Assembly: GCA_036396755.1 (NCBI GenBank) | Contig: DASWKG010000051.1 | Location: 1 to 24,089, forward strand | Direction of reading: 5' to 3' | DNA from: DASWKG01 sp036396755 | GTDB lineage: Bacteria; Actinomycetota; UBA4738; CALAEC01 | Length of the DNA stretch: 24,089 nt | Shown here: positions 1 to 8,230 of the stretch, piece after piece | Layout: each line of letters starts with the position of its first letter | Numbering within the stretch: the first letter of the stretch is position 1 | Made by a program: the position numbers and the translations under genes | Notes under the pieces: generated by a model | The model's input: the letters and a program-made list of their open reading frames with translations, nothing else | What the model was told of the DNA's origin: nothing | Database searches by the model: none

Positions 1-1
1 C

Positions 2-775
2 ACCGATCGCCCGATGTCGGCGATCGAGATCGACACCGCCGTGCGCGACAAGATGGAGGCGCGCGAGCCCATCTACCACCTCGACGAGGACCTGATCCGC
101 CGGATCCAGCCCGACCTGATCCTCGCGCAGGACCTCTGCCGCGTCTGCGCGGTGCCGTCGGGCCAGGTCGCCGAGGCCCTCGCGAAGATCGGCTCGACCG
201 CCCGGGTGATCTCGCTCGACCCTCCCGACCTCGGCGGCATCCTCGACGGCATCCTCGAGGTCGGACGCGCCGCGGGCGTCGAGGGCCGCGCCGAGGAGCT
301 CGTGGCCGGCCTCCGCGTGCGCGTCGACGCCGTCCGGAGGGCCTCCGCCCGGCTCCCGCGCATCCGCACCTTCGCCCTCGAGTGGCTCCAGCCGCCGTTC
401 GCGGGCGGCCATTGGGTCCCCGAGATGATCGAGATCGCGGCGGGCGAGAGCCTCCTCGCCGAGCGCGGGGCGCCGTCGCACCCCGTCACCTGGCGGGCGA
501 TCGCCGACGCCCAGCCCGAGGTCTTGGTCCATATGCCCTGCGGCTACTACCTGACGGAGGCGGAGGAGGAGGCCGAGGCCCTCTACTCGGTCCCTGAGTT
601 CCGTGAGACGTCGGCCGCCGCGACCGGCAGCGTCGTCGCGGTCGACGCGTCGTCGTACTTCTCGCGCCCCGGCCCCCGCATCGTCGACGGCCTCGAGATC
701 CTCGCCTGGGCGATCCATCCGGAGGAGTTCCCCGAGCCGTCGCCCGGCGCCGCCGTTCGCGTCCCGGCCCCCTGA
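2..775 (+). CDS. Cobalamin-binding / BtuF-like substrate-binding protein, 5' end cut by window
   Basis: The frame is open from the window edge; the first ATG (position 14) is probably internal, because the residues before and after it read smoothly and the usual N-terminal strand of the family is missing. The visible part matches the C-terminal two thirds of the periplasmic-binding-protein-2 (BtuF/FepB-like) fold. It contains a PDLILAQDLCRVCAV segment typical of the cobalamin-binding branch (PDLI-x-x-Q-x-LC-x-VCAV), a long central helix, and a late segment (VVAVDASSYFSRPGPRIVDGLEIL) like the conserved C-terminal region of these proteins. Members bind cobalamin or a related ligand; many actinobacterial versions have no signal peptide, but this cannot be judged here. 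No transporter genes are visible beside it. The family is fairly sure; the ligand is inference. Confidence 0.75.
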   Translation, partial: TDRPMSAIEIDTAVRDKMEAREPIYHLDEDLIRRIQPDLILAQDLCRVCAVPSGQVAEALAKIGSTARVISLDPPDLGGILDGILEVGRAAGVEGRAEELVAGLRVRVDAVRRASARLPRIRTFALEWLQPPFAGGHWVPEMIEIAAGESLLAERGAPSHPVTWRAIADAQPEVLVHMPCGYYLTEAEEEAEALYSVPEFRETSAAATGSVVAVDASSYFSRPGPRIVDGLEILAWAIHPEEFPEPSPGAAVRVPAP

Positions 776-786
776 TCCGCGCCGGA

Positions 787-816
787 TTGCCCCGCCGCAC
801 CACGTCCCGCTACCGT
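787..816 (+). promoter_or_regulatory. Probable promoter of the small SH3-like gene, leaderless
   Basis: A TTGCCC box at 787-792 and a TACCGT box at 811-816 are separated by 18 bases. The -10 box ends six bases before the ATG at 823, so the transcript would start at or next to the start codon. No Shine-Dalgarno sequence precedes that ATG. The same layout is seen before the EtfD-like gene at 21181. Confidence 0.45.
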
Positions 817-822
817 GGGCGC

Positions 823-1029
823 ATGAAGGGGAAGAACCTCGTCACCGCGAGCCACGTCGGCCGGCGGGTCACGTTCCAGTACGAGCTGCCGAACGGGTAC
901 CTCAGCGAGGTGGTCGGCACGCTGGAGTGGTACGACGAGGCTGCCGCCACCTATGTGGTGAAGAACCGCGACGGAGACCTGGTTCGCGTGCCGTCCAAAG
1001 GCGTCCGGCACGGCAAGCCGGTCGACTGA
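823..1029 (+). CDS. Small stand-alone SH3-like domain protein (Rv0428c-type)
   Basis: This 68-residue protein has the pattern VGRRVTFQYELPNGYLSEVV, then a beta-strand pair around GTLEWYD, and ends with NRDGDLVRVPSKGVRHGKPV. The pattern resembles the N-terminal SH3-fold domain that precedes the acetyltransferase domain in actinobacterial GNAT proteins such as Rv0428c, where VGRRV-x-x-RxRLPDG and a closing V-x-x-x-KxVP are typical. Here no acetyltransferase domain follows: the gene stops at 1029, one base before the convergent histidine-kinase gene. A TTG at 787 would add 12 basic residues but lies inside the proposed promoter, so the ATG at 823 was chosen. Domain assignment is by recalled pattern; function is unknown. 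Confidence 0.7.
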   Translation: MKGKNLVTASHVGRRVTFQYELPNGYLSEVVGTLEWYDEAAATYVVKNRDGDLVRVPSKGVRHGKPVD

Positions 1030-1030
1030 C

Positions 1031-2581
1031 TCAGCGGTCGTCGCGGCGGAGCGGGAGGGTGAAGCTCACCTTCGCCCCCATCCCGGGCTGGTTCTCGGCC
1101 CACGCGCGACCGCCGTGCGCCTCCGCGAGGCTCCGCACGATGAACAGCCCGAGGCCGACGCTCGCCCCGCCCGCCCCGTTCGAGGCCTGCCGGTAGCGGT
1201 CGAAGACGCCCGTCAGCAGCTCCTCCGGGATACCGGGTCCCTCGTCGGTGACGCTGACGCACACGCCGCCCTCGCCGGGGGTCACGTCCAGCAGGATCCT
1301 TCCGCCGCTCGGTGAGTACTTCACGGCGTTGTCGACGAGGTTCGCGACGATGTGCTCGATCGCGGCGCGATCGCCGTAGACGGGAGGGAGATCCTCCGGG
1401 ACGGTGACCTCCATCGGCCGCTTGCCGATGAGGCCCCCCAGCGCCTCCACCTGGTCGCGGAGGATGGCGGAAAGGTCCAGCCGCTCGCGCGCCAGGGCCG
1501 GCCGCCCCTCCTCGAGGCTGCTCGCGACGACGAGCCGCTCCACCATGTCGAGGATGCGGCGGCCCTGCCGGTCGATCACCTCGACGAACTCGCGCGCCTC
1601 GCCCTCGTCGAAGCGCTCGCCGCCGCGGCGAAGCAGCTCCGTGTAGCCGAGGATCGAGGTGAGCGGAACCTTCAGGTCGTGGGTCAGCGTGGCAACGAAC
1701 TCCCGGCGGTGCGTGTCGATCTCGGAGAGCCGTGCGCGCGCCGCCCGCTCCTTCTCGTAGAGCCGCGCGTTCGCGATGGCGATCGCGGCGTGCTCCGCGA
1801 AGACGGTCAGCGCCTGGAGGTCGTGCTCGGTGTAGACACGCTCACCATGCGAGACGCTCACGTTGAGCACGCCGACGGGCTCCGAGTGCCGATACAGCGG
1901 CGCCGACATCGCCGAGCTCACGGGCCGGCGCTTGGGGACGAACGCCGAGAATCGATTTCCCCCCACGTCGCCCTGCAAGATCAAGGGCTCTCGGACCTGC
2001 GCGACCCATCCGGCGACGCTCTCACCGATCTCGACCTGCGTGTCGCGCTCCACGGCCTCGTCCAACCCCACGGCAGCGGCGATGCGCAGATAGCGCTTCT
2101 CGTCGTCGAAGAGCATCACGGACCCCTCGGTCGCCCCAAGGAGGTCCTGCGCCGACTCGAGGACCACCTGGAGCACGTCGTCGAGCGACAGCACCGACGA
2201 GACCGCCTTGCCCGCCTGGGTCAGGGCCGAGAGCTCGCGAAGCCGGTTCGACAGACCCACCGCCCGAGTCTGCGCCGCGGCGAGCGCGCGCTCGGACCCC
2301 GCGAGCTCTCGCTCACGAGCCCACGCGTACAGCGCGAACGCGGTCGACAGGATCACGAAGGAGAGCCGGAGCGCGTCGAAGCTCAACATCTCGACCGGCT
2401 TGTCGAGGAAGGCCTCGGCCGCGAGCGAGAAGAGGCCGACGGCGGCGACGACGAGGACGAAGACGATCAGCATGAGGCTCATCAGCTGGCGCCTGCGCCG
2501 CTGGACGTCCTCGAGCGAGACCGCAGGGGCCTCCGCGAAGCGTCTGATGGTCGCCGGAGCTTCCGGGGCTACGACTGCCAA
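1031..2581 (-). CDS. Membrane sensor histidine kinase with GAF domain
   Basis: With the TTG start the protein is 516 residues. It has a short basic N-terminus (QRRRRQ near 27-32), two membrane segments (about 36-57 and 70-88), a helical linker, a GAF domain (about 113-275), a HisKA domain with phospho-acceptor His301 in the motif THDLKVPLTS, and a HATPase_c domain with N-box NLVDNAVKY (414-422), G1 box DEGPGIP and G2 box GVGLGLFIV type sequence. It should sense a signal through the membrane or GAF region and phosphorylate a response regulator; none is encoded in the window. The TTG at 2581-2579 overlaps the end of purM and has GAAAGG upstream. ATG codons at 2482 and 2473 are alternatives, but they would remove the basic stretch before the first membrane segment. 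It is the last gene of the purine block and its stop lies next to the convergent small gene. Confidence 0.85.
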   Translation of the reverse strand: MAVVAPEAPATIRRFAEAPAVSLEDVQRRRRQLMSLMLIVFVLVVAAVGLFSLAAEAFLDKPVEMLSFDALRLSFVILSTAFALYAWARERELAGSERALAAAQTRAVGLSNRLRELSALTQAGKAVSSVLSLDDVLQVVLESAQDLLGATEGSVMLFDDEKRYLRIAAAVGLDEAVERDTQVEIGESVAGWVAQVREPLILQGDVGGNRFSAFVPKRRPVSSAMSAPLYRHSEPVGVLNVSVSHGERVYTEHDLQALTVFAEHAAIAIANARLYEKERAARARLSEIDTHRREFVATLTHDLKVPLTSILGYTELLRRGGERFDEGEAREFVEVIDRQGRRILDMVERLVVASSLEEGRPALARERLDLSAILRDQVEALGGLIGKRPMEVTVPEDLPPVYGDRAAIEHIVANLVDNAVKYSPSGGRILLDVTPGEGGVCVSVTDEGPGIPEELLTGVFDRYRQASNGAGGASVGLGLFIVRSLAEAHGGRAWAENQPGMGAKVSFTLPLRRDDR

Positions 2582-3576
2582 ACCCCGCTGCCCTTTCGAA
2601 CGCGGCCGATCTCCATCGCCTCCACTCCTGCCTCCTCGAGGCCCCGCAGGGCACCGGGCAGCGCGTCGCCGCCGACGACCAGCACCATGCCGATCCCCAT
2701 GTTGAACGTCGCGCGCATGTCGTCCATTGAGATATCGGCACGGGAGGCCAGAAACCGAAACACTTTCGGGACGGTCCAGACGGGCGAGATCTCCGCCCCG
2801 AGCCCGACGGGAAGGGCCCGGGGCAGGTTCTCGGCCATCCCGCCGCCCGTGATGTGGGCCGCCGACCGGACGAGGCCTTCCCGGATGAGCGGCAGGACGG
2901 CCCCCACGTAGATCGCCGTCGGCTCGAGCAGCTCCTCGCCGAGGGACCGATCGAGCTCCTCCGGGGTCTCCGCCAGATCCAGCCCGAGGTCGTCGACGAC
3001 CCGCCGGACGAGGCTGAACCCGTTCGCGTGGAGCCCGGAGGAGGCGAGCCCCACGAGCGCGTCCCCCTCCCGGACACGCCGGGGGCCGATCAGCTCGTCC
3101 TCGCTCACGAGCCCGACGCAGAAGCCGGCGAGGTCGAAGCGGTCGGGCTCCATCACGCCCGGGTGCTCGGCCGTCTCGCCCCCCAGGAGCGCGCAGCCGG
3201 CGCGCCGGCAGCCCTCGGCGATCCCGGCGACGAGCGCGCCCACGGTCTCGGGCTCCACCTTCCCGACCGCGAGGTAGTCGAGGAAGAGGAGCGGCTCGGC
3301 CCCCGTGCAGAGCACGTCGTTCGCGCACATCGCGACGAGGTCGATCCCGAGCGTGTCGAGGCGTCCCATCGCCCTGGCGATCTCGGTCTTCGTCCCGACC
3401 CCGTCGGTCGCGGCCGCCAGCATCCGGCCGTCCTCGAGGCGGAACAACCCCGCGAAGCCCCCGACGCCCTCGACGATCTCCGGCCGCGTCGCGCCGGCGG
3501 CAAGCTCGCGGATCCGCTCGACGGCGGCCGCGGCCGCCTCCAGGTCCACCCCGGCCCGGCGGTAGGCGTCGCTCAC
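2569..3576 (-). CDS. purM: Phosphoribosylformylglycinamidine cyclo-ligase (AIR synthetase)
   Basis: The 335-residue cytosolic enzyme closes formylglycinamidine ribonucleotide to aminoimidazole ribonucleotide using ATP, the fifth step to IMP. Family landmarks are all present in order: the ATP-site segment DGVGTKTEIA (58-67), CANDVLCTGAEPLLFLDY (84-101), the glycine-rich LLGGETAEHPG (130-140), SSGLHANGFSLVR (179-191), HITGGGMAENLPR (241-253) and FNMGIGMVLV (291-300). Length is near the family norm. The GTG start at 3576 leaves 13 bases after purF; there is no strong ribosome site, so translation may be coupled to purF. The proposed start of the downstream kinase overlaps the last purM codons. 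Confidence 0.96.
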   Translation of the reverse strand: MSDAYRRAGVDLEAAAAAVERIRELAAGATRPEIVEGVGGFAGLFRLEDGRMLAAATDGVGTKTEIARAMGRLDTLGIDLVAMCANDVLCTGAEPLLFLDYLAVGKVEPETVGALVAGIAEGCRRAGCALLGGETAEHPGVMEPDRFDLAGFCVGLVSEDELIGPRRVREGDALVGLASSGLHANGFSLVRRVVDDLGLDLAETPEELDRSLGEELLEPTAIYVGAVLPLIREGLVRSAAHITGGGMAENLPRALPVGLGAEISPVWTVPKVFRFLASRADISMDDMRATFNMGIGMVLVVGGDALPGALRGLEEAGVEAMEIGRVRKGSGVWQS

Positions 3577-3589
3577 GGCGGCGGCGGAG

Positions 3590-5023
3590 CTACTCCCGCT
3601 CGAGCAGGTGCTTGCTCGGCGCCAGCTCGGGGACGGGGATCGGGTACTGCCCGTCGAAGCAGGCCCGGCAGAAGGACTCGCTCGGCGCGCCGGTCGACGC
3701 GACCAGCGAGTCGAGCGACAGGTGGGCGAGGGAGTCGGCATCGATGAACCGCCCCACCTCCTCGACGGACATGTCGGCCGCGATCAGCTCTCCGCGGGTC
3801 GACATGTCGATCCCGTAGAAGCACGGCCACTTGATCGGCGGGCTCGTGATGCGCATGTGGACCTCGGTGGCCCCGGCATCGCGGAGCATCCGGACGAGCT
3901 GCTGGGTGGTGGTGCCCCGAACGATCGAGTCGTCCACGACCACCAGGCGCTTACCCCGGACGGTGTCGGGCAGCGGGTTGAGCTTCAGCCGGACGCCGCG
4001 CTGGCGCAGCTCGGCGGTCGGCTGGATGAAGGTGCGGTGGACGTACCGGTTCTTGATGAGCCCCTCGCCGTAGGGGATGCCGGACGCCTCGGCGAACCCC
4101 TGAGCCGCCGACGCGCCCGTGTCGGGAATCGGGATCACGAGGTCGGCCTCGGCCGGCGCCTCTGCGGCGAGCCGGCGCCCCATCTCTCGACGGGCCTCGT
4201 GCACCGTTTTCCCGTAGAGGCGGGAATCGGCGCGGGCGAGGTAGGCGAACTCGAAGAGACAGAGGGACGACTGCGCCTCGGCGAACCGCTCGGACCTCAC
4301 TCCTCGGTCGTCGATCATGACCAGCTCGCCGGGCTCGACCTCGCGGACGTACTCGGCACCGACGATGTCGAGCGCCGCCGTCTCAGACGCGAGACAGAAG
4401 CCGCCGCCGGGCAGCCGGCCGATCGCGAGCGGCCGGATCCCGCTCGGGTCCCGCGCCCCGTACACGGTGCGCTCGTCGAGGAAGACGAACGAGAAGGCGC
4501 CCCGCAGCTGCGGGAGCACCCGGAGCGCGGCCGCCTCGAGGCCGTCGCCGACCTCCCGGGACAGCAGCGTCGCCACGAGGTCGGAGTCGGTGGTGGCCCT
4601 GCCGCGCGCGCCGACGAGGTCCGCCAGCTCCGCGGTGTTCACGAGGTTCCCGTTGTGCCCGAGCGCGAGGCCGCGGGCGCCGTCGGTCTTGAACGAGGGC
4701 TGGGCGTTCTCCCACGTCGTCGAGCCCGTGGTCGAGTACCGATTGTGGCCGATGCCGAGGTCGCCCTGCAGGGTCGTGAGCGTCCGCTCGTCGAACACCT
4801 GGGAGACGAGGCCGAGCTCGCGGTAGACGAGGATGTTCTGGCCGTCGGATATGGCCATGCCGGCGGACTCCTGGCCCCGGTGTTGGAGGGCGAAGAGGCC
4901 GAAGAAGATCAGCCGGGAGACGTCCTCACCGGGGGCCCATACCCCGAAGAGACCGCATGCTTCCTTAGGAGATTCGCCCGCGCCCACGCGCCCCGATGGT
5001 ATCACCGGGCCCCCGTCCGCCAC
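3590..5023 (-). CDS. purF: Amidophosphoribosyltransferase
   Basis: This enzyme commits PRPP to purine synthesis by transferring glutamine amide nitrogen to make phosphoribosylamine. The N-terminal nucleophile glutamine amidotransferase domain starts at the Cys of EACGLFGVW (Cys23 from the chosen start), so the preceding residues would be a cleaved propeptide. FALQHRGQESAGMA, HNRYSTTGS and GHNGNLVN are typical. The C-terminal phosphoribosyltransferase domain carries the PRPP loop VVVDDSIVRGTTT. Four cysteines (in CLFEF, WPCFYG and CRAC) match the [4Fe-4S] ligands of the Bacillus subtilis type. The start is uncertain: GTG codons at 5023, 5005 and 4987 all precede the Cys and none has a clear ribosome site, giving propeptides of 22, 16 or 10 residues. 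Twenty-six bases separate it from purL. Confidence 0.95.
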   Translation of the reverse strand: MADGGPVIPSGRVGAGESPKEACGLFGVWAPGEDVSRLIFFGLFALQHRGQESAGMAISDGQNILVYRELGLVSQVFDERTLTTLQGDLGIGHNRYSTTGSTTWENAQPSFKTDGARGLALGHNGNLVNTAELADLVGARGRATTDSDLVATLLSREVGDGLEAAALRVLPQLRGAFSFVFLDERTVYGARDPSGIRPLAIGRLPGGGFCLASETAALDIVGAEYVREVEPGELVMIDDRGVRSERFAEAQSSLCLFEFAYLARADSRLYGKTVHEARREMGRRLAAEAPAEADLVIPIPDTGASAAQGFAEASGIPYGEGLIKNRYVHRTFIQPTAELRQRGVRLKLNPLPDTVRGKRLVVVDDSIVRGTTTQQLVRMLRDAGATEVHMRITSPPIKWPCFYGIDMSTRGELIAADMSVEEVGRFIDADSLAHLSLDSLVASTGAPSESFCRACFDGQYPIPVPELAPSKHLLERE

Positions 5024-5049
5024 CCCCGAAACGGCCCTCGGATCCGGGA

Positions 5050-7257
5050 TCAGCCGGCTTCGCGGCGCTGGGTCATGAGGGCGGGGATCGCGGCGTCGTA
5101 GACGGCCCGCGCCTCGGCGACGGTGACCTCGAAGGCTCCCCCGAAGATCATCCGGGGCCCGCCGGTCTCGCCGAGGCGGCTGAAGGGCACGTCGTGCGCC
5201 CCGGCCGCCTGCTCGAGCGCGCTCGCCCGCTCGGGAAGCACCGCCACCACCGCGCGCGAGGACGACTCCGAGAAGAGGGCCACGTGGTCCGGCAGGTCGC
5301 CGGGGAGCGAGACCGCGAAGCCGGTGTCGCCGGCGATCGCGCTCTCGGCCAGGGTGACCGCGAGGCCGCCGTCCGAGCAGTCGTGGGCCGCCGCGGCCAC
5401 GTCGGCCGCGGAGAGATGACCCAGCAGGCGGTGGAGCCGGCCCTCGGCCTCGAGGTCGAGCGACGGAGGGCGGCCGCTCACTTTGCCCAGGACGACCTCG
5501 GCGTACTCGGAGCCGCCGAGCTCGGCGAAGATCTCGCCGAGCAGGTAGACGACCTGCCCGGGGCCGAACGCGGGCCGGAGCGCGAGCCGATAGTCGTCGA
5601 TGAGGCCGAGCATCCCCACGATCGGCGTCGGGTAGATCGCGGACTCGGCCGACTCGTTGTAGAACGACACGTTCCCGCCGGTGACCGGGGTGCCGAGCGC
5701 GCGGCAGGCGGTCCCCATCCCCCGCACGGCCTCGGCGAACGCCCACATCACCTCCTCGCGCTCGGGGTTCCCGAAGTTGAGGCAGTTCGTGATGGCCAGC
5801 GGACGCGCACCGACCGTGGCCACGTTCCGCGCCGCCTCCGCGACGGCGTGCATCCCGCCGAGGTAGGGGTCGAGGTGGGCGTACCGGCCGTTGCCGTCGG
5901 TGCTCACCGCCATCGCCCGCAGCGTGTCGCCGACCCGGATCAGCGCGGCGTCGGCCGCGCCGGTCCCGGCGACCGTGTTGCCCTGCACGAGAGTGTCGTA
6001 CTGCTCGAAGACCCAGCGCTTCGACGCGATGCTCGGCGAGCCGAACACGCGCAGGAACGCCTCCCCGGGGCCGACGGGAGGGTCGGCGAAGGTGGGATCG
6101 TCGTCGTTCACCGCGTCGAGCCACGACGGCGGTGCCATCGGGCGCCGGTACTCGGGCCCCTCGTCGGCGAGCGAGCGGGCCGGCACCTCGGCCACCACCC
6201 GGTCGCCTGCGCGCACCACGACCTTGTCGCCCTCGGTGACGCGGCCGATCACCGTCGCGGCCAGCCCCCAGCGGGCGCAGACCGCGAGCACGGCATCGAG
6301 GTTCGCCGGCGTGACGACGGCCAGCATCCGCTCCTGCGACTCGGAGGTGAGGATCTCGAAGTCCTCCATCCCCTGCTGTCGGAGCGGGATCGCCTCGAGG
6401 TCGACCTCGGCCCCGGACCGGCCGCGCGCGGCCGACTCGGAGACGGCGCAGGTGAGCCCCGCGCCGCCGAGGTCCTGCAGGCCGACGAGCAGGTCACGCT
6501 CGACCAGCTCCAGGCAGGCCTCGACCAGCAGCTTCTCCTCGAACGGGTCGCCGATCTGGACGCTCGGGCGCGACTCCTCCGAGGACTCATCGAGCGTCCG
6601 AGACGCGAGCACCGAGACGCCGCCGATGCCGTCGCGGCCGGTGGTGGCGCCGATCAGGACGAGGAGGTTCCCCACGCCCTCCGCCTTCGCACGAACCACC
6701 CGGTCGGCGGGGGCCAGCCCGACGCACATCACGTTGACCGTGGGGTTCCCGCTGTGGCACGCGGCGAACTTCACCTCGCCCCCGACCGTCGGGATCCCCA
6801 TCGAGTTGCCGTACTGCCCGATGCCCGCGACCACGCCGCCGAGCAGCCAGCGGTTCCGCGGATCCTCGAGCGGCCCGAAGCGGAGCGGGTCGAGGAGCGC
6901 CACCGGGCGGGCCCCCATCGAGAGGACGTCGCGGATGATGCCTCCGACTCCGGTGGCCGCGCCCTGCACGGGCTCGATCGCAGAGGGGTGCGAGTGGCTC
7001 TCCATCTTGAACACGGCCGCGAGCCCGTCGCCAACGTCGACCACGCCGGCGTCCTCGCCGGGCCCGACCAGCACCTGCGGACCCTCGGTGGGGAGCTCGC
7101 GTAGATGGACCTTGCTCGACTTGTAGGAGCAGTGCTCGGACCACATCGCCGCGTACATCGCGAGCTCGGCGCGGGTGGGCTCGCGCCCGACCGCGGCCAC
7201 CACGCGGTCGTACTCGTCGTCGGTGAGGCCGAGCGCCCGGTGAAGCGGCTCGGTCAC
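5050..7257 (-). CDS. purL: Phosphoribosylformylglycinamidine synthase, large subunit
   Basis: At 735 residues this is the small form of PurL that works as a complex with PurS and PurQ, both encoded just upstream. It converts formylglycinamide ribonucleotide to the amidine, using ATP and ammonia delivered from PurQ. The N-terminal motif MWSEHCSYKSSK (38-49) holds the conserved His42. It is followed by SHSHPSAIEPVQGAATGVGG, by the LLDPLRFG region and by the second-half signature FYNESAESAIYPTP. The GTG start overlaps the purQ stop as GTGA (7254-7257), a clear coupling arrangement. The order S-Q-L is usual in Gram-positive purine operons. Confidence 0.97.
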   Translation of the reverse strand: MTEPLHRALGLTDDEYDRVVAAVGREPTRAELAMYAAMWSEHCSYKSSKVHLRELPTEGPQVLVGPGEDAGVVDVGDGLAAVFKMESHSHPSAIEPVQGAATGVGGIIRDVLSMGARPVALLDPLRFGPLEDPRNRWLLGGVVAGIGQYGNSMGIPTVGGEVKFAACHSGNPTVNVMCVGLAPADRVVRAKAEGVGNLLVLIGATTGRDGIGGVSVLASRTLDESSEESRPSVQIGDPFEEKLLVEACLELVERDLLVGLQDLGGAGLTCAVSESAARGRSGAEVDLEAIPLRQQGMEDFEILTSESQERMLAVVTPANLDAVLAVCARWGLAATVIGRVTEGDKVVVRAGDRVVAEVPARSLADEGPEYRRPMAPPSWLDAVNDDDPTFADPPVGPGEAFLRVFGSPSIASKRWVFEQYDTLVQGNTVAGTGAADAALIRVGDTLRAMAVSTDGNGRYAHLDPYLGGMHAVAEAARNVATVGARPLAITNCLNFGNPEREEVMWAFAEAVRGMGTACRALGTPVTGGNVSFYNESAESAIYPTPIVGMLGLIDDYRLALRPAFGPGQVVYLLGEIFAELGGSEYAEVVLGKVSGRPPSLDLEAEGRLHRLLGHLSAADVAAAAHDCSDGGLAVTLAESAIAGDTGFAVSLPGDLPDHVALFSESSSRAVVAVLPERASALEQAAGAHDVPFSRLGETGGPRMIFGGAFEVTVAEARAVYDAAIPALMTQRREAG

Positions 7258-7973
7258 GAGACTGCCGGGTTCCCGGCGAGCACGGGGAGGGAGGCGAGCA
7301 GCGACGCGAACAGGGCCTGGCCGCCGACGGGACCCACGTCGGGGTCGACGGCGTGCTCGGGGTGCGGCATGAGGCCGACCACGTTGCCGGCCTCGTTCGT
7401 CACGCCGGCGATGTGGCGGGCGGCGCCGTTCGGGTTGAAGTCGTCCCCGACCTCTCCCTCTGCCGAGCAGTAGCGGAACACGACCTGCCCCGAGGCCTCG
7501 AGGCGGTCGAGCGTCCCGGCGTCGGCGACGAACTGACCCTCGCCGTGCTTGATGGGGATCTCCAGCACGTCGCCGACGCGAGCGCTCGAGGTGAACGGGG
7601 TGCGGTCGGTCTCGACGCGCACGTGGATGAACCGGCAGACGAACGCCAGGCCGCGGTTGCGGATGAGCGCGCCGGGAAGCAGCCCCGCCTCGCACAGGAT
7701 CTGGAAGCCGTTGCAGATGCCGAGCACCGGGCCGCCCGCGGCGGCGTGCTCGCGCACCGCTTCCATCACTGGGGCGAAGCGCGCGATCGCGCCGGTGCGC
7801 AGGTAGTCGCCGTAGGAGAACCCGCCGGGGAGGATGACGGCGTCGGCGCCGCCGAGGTCGCGGTCGCCATGCCAGACAGCGACCGGCTCGCCGCCCATCA
7901 GGCGAACCGCGCGGAGCGCGTCCCGGTCGTCGTTCGATCCGGGGAAGGTCACCACCGCAACGCGCGGAGCCAT
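7254..7973 (-). CDS. purQ: Phosphoribosylformylglycinamidine synthase, glutaminase subunit
   Basis: This 239-residue class I glutamine amidotransferase supplies ammonia to PurL. The nucleophile elbow GICNGFQIL places Cys87 as the catalytic residue, with His204 and Glu206 in MPHPEHAVD completing the triad. The N-terminus VAVVTFPGSNDDRDA and the LPGGFSYGDYLRTGAIA segment are diagnostic for PurQ among amidotransferases. The ATG overlaps the purS stop by one base (TGATG at 7971-7975), and its own stop overlaps the purL start, so S, Q and L are probably made in fixed proportion. Confidence 0.97.
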   Translation of the reverse strand: MAPRVAVVTFPGSNDDRDALRAVRLMGGEPVAVWHGDRDLGGADAVILPGGFSYGDYLRTGAIARFAPVMEAVREHAAAGGPVLGICNGFQILCEAGLLPGALIRNRGLAFVCRFIHVRVETDRTPFTSSARVGDVLEIPIKHGEGQFVADAGTLDRLEASGQVVFRYCSAEGEVGDDFNPNGAARHIAGVTNEAGNVVGLMPHPEHAVDPDVGPVGGQALFASLLASLPVLAGNPAVS

Positions 7974-8230
7974 CAGACGGCCTCCCGCACCGCGAGCACC
8001 CGGACGTCCTCGATCACGGGGTTCGCCAGCAGCCTGCGGCCGATCTCCTCCGCCTGAGCCCGGCCGGAGGCCTCGTCGTCGGCGTCGAGGGTCAGGCGCA
8101 CCAGCTTGCCGACCCGCACCTCGCTCACGTTCGACCACCCCATCGTGGGCAGCGCCTCCAGCACGGTCTTCCCCTGCGGGTCGAGCAGCCCGTCCTTCAG
8201 CGTGACCGCGAGCTCGAGCTCCAGCTTCAT
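7973..8230 (-). CDS. purS: Phosphoribosylformylglycinamidine synthase subunit PurS
   Basis: The 85-residue protein is the small bridging subunit of the PurSQL complex, thought to help channel ammonia between PurQ and PurL. It shows the family pattern: a first strand (ELELAVTLKDGLLDPQGKTV), then LPTMGWSNVSEVRVGK, and a C-terminal strand NPVIEDVRV. Its ATG overlaps the purC stop by four bases (ATGA, 8227-8230) and its stop overlaps purQ by one base. Length and position between purC and purQ match the usual arrangement. Confidence 0.95.
   Translation of the reverse strand: MKLELELAVTLKDGLLDPQGKTVLEALPTMGWSNVSEVRVGKLVRLTLDADDEASGRAQAEEIGRRLLANPVIEDVRVLAVREAV

Noticed and set aside
2582..3328. 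N-terminal extension of the histidine kinase into purM
   Set aside because: The extension is a low-complexity Arg-rich shadow of purM in another frame; kinase-like sequence begins only near 2581.
5041..5051. GATCC-G-GGATC palindrome at the purL stop as a regulatory site
   Set aside because: Eleven bases of simple palindrome in GC-rich sequence is weak, with no promoter or terminator features around it.
5050..7104. Long open frames on the plus strand opposite purL, purF, dnaK and the EtfD-like gene
   Set aside because: They lie opposite or across clear conserved enzymes, have Arg/Gly/Ala-rich shadow composition and no family motifs. GC-rich coding DNA commonly leaves such frames open.
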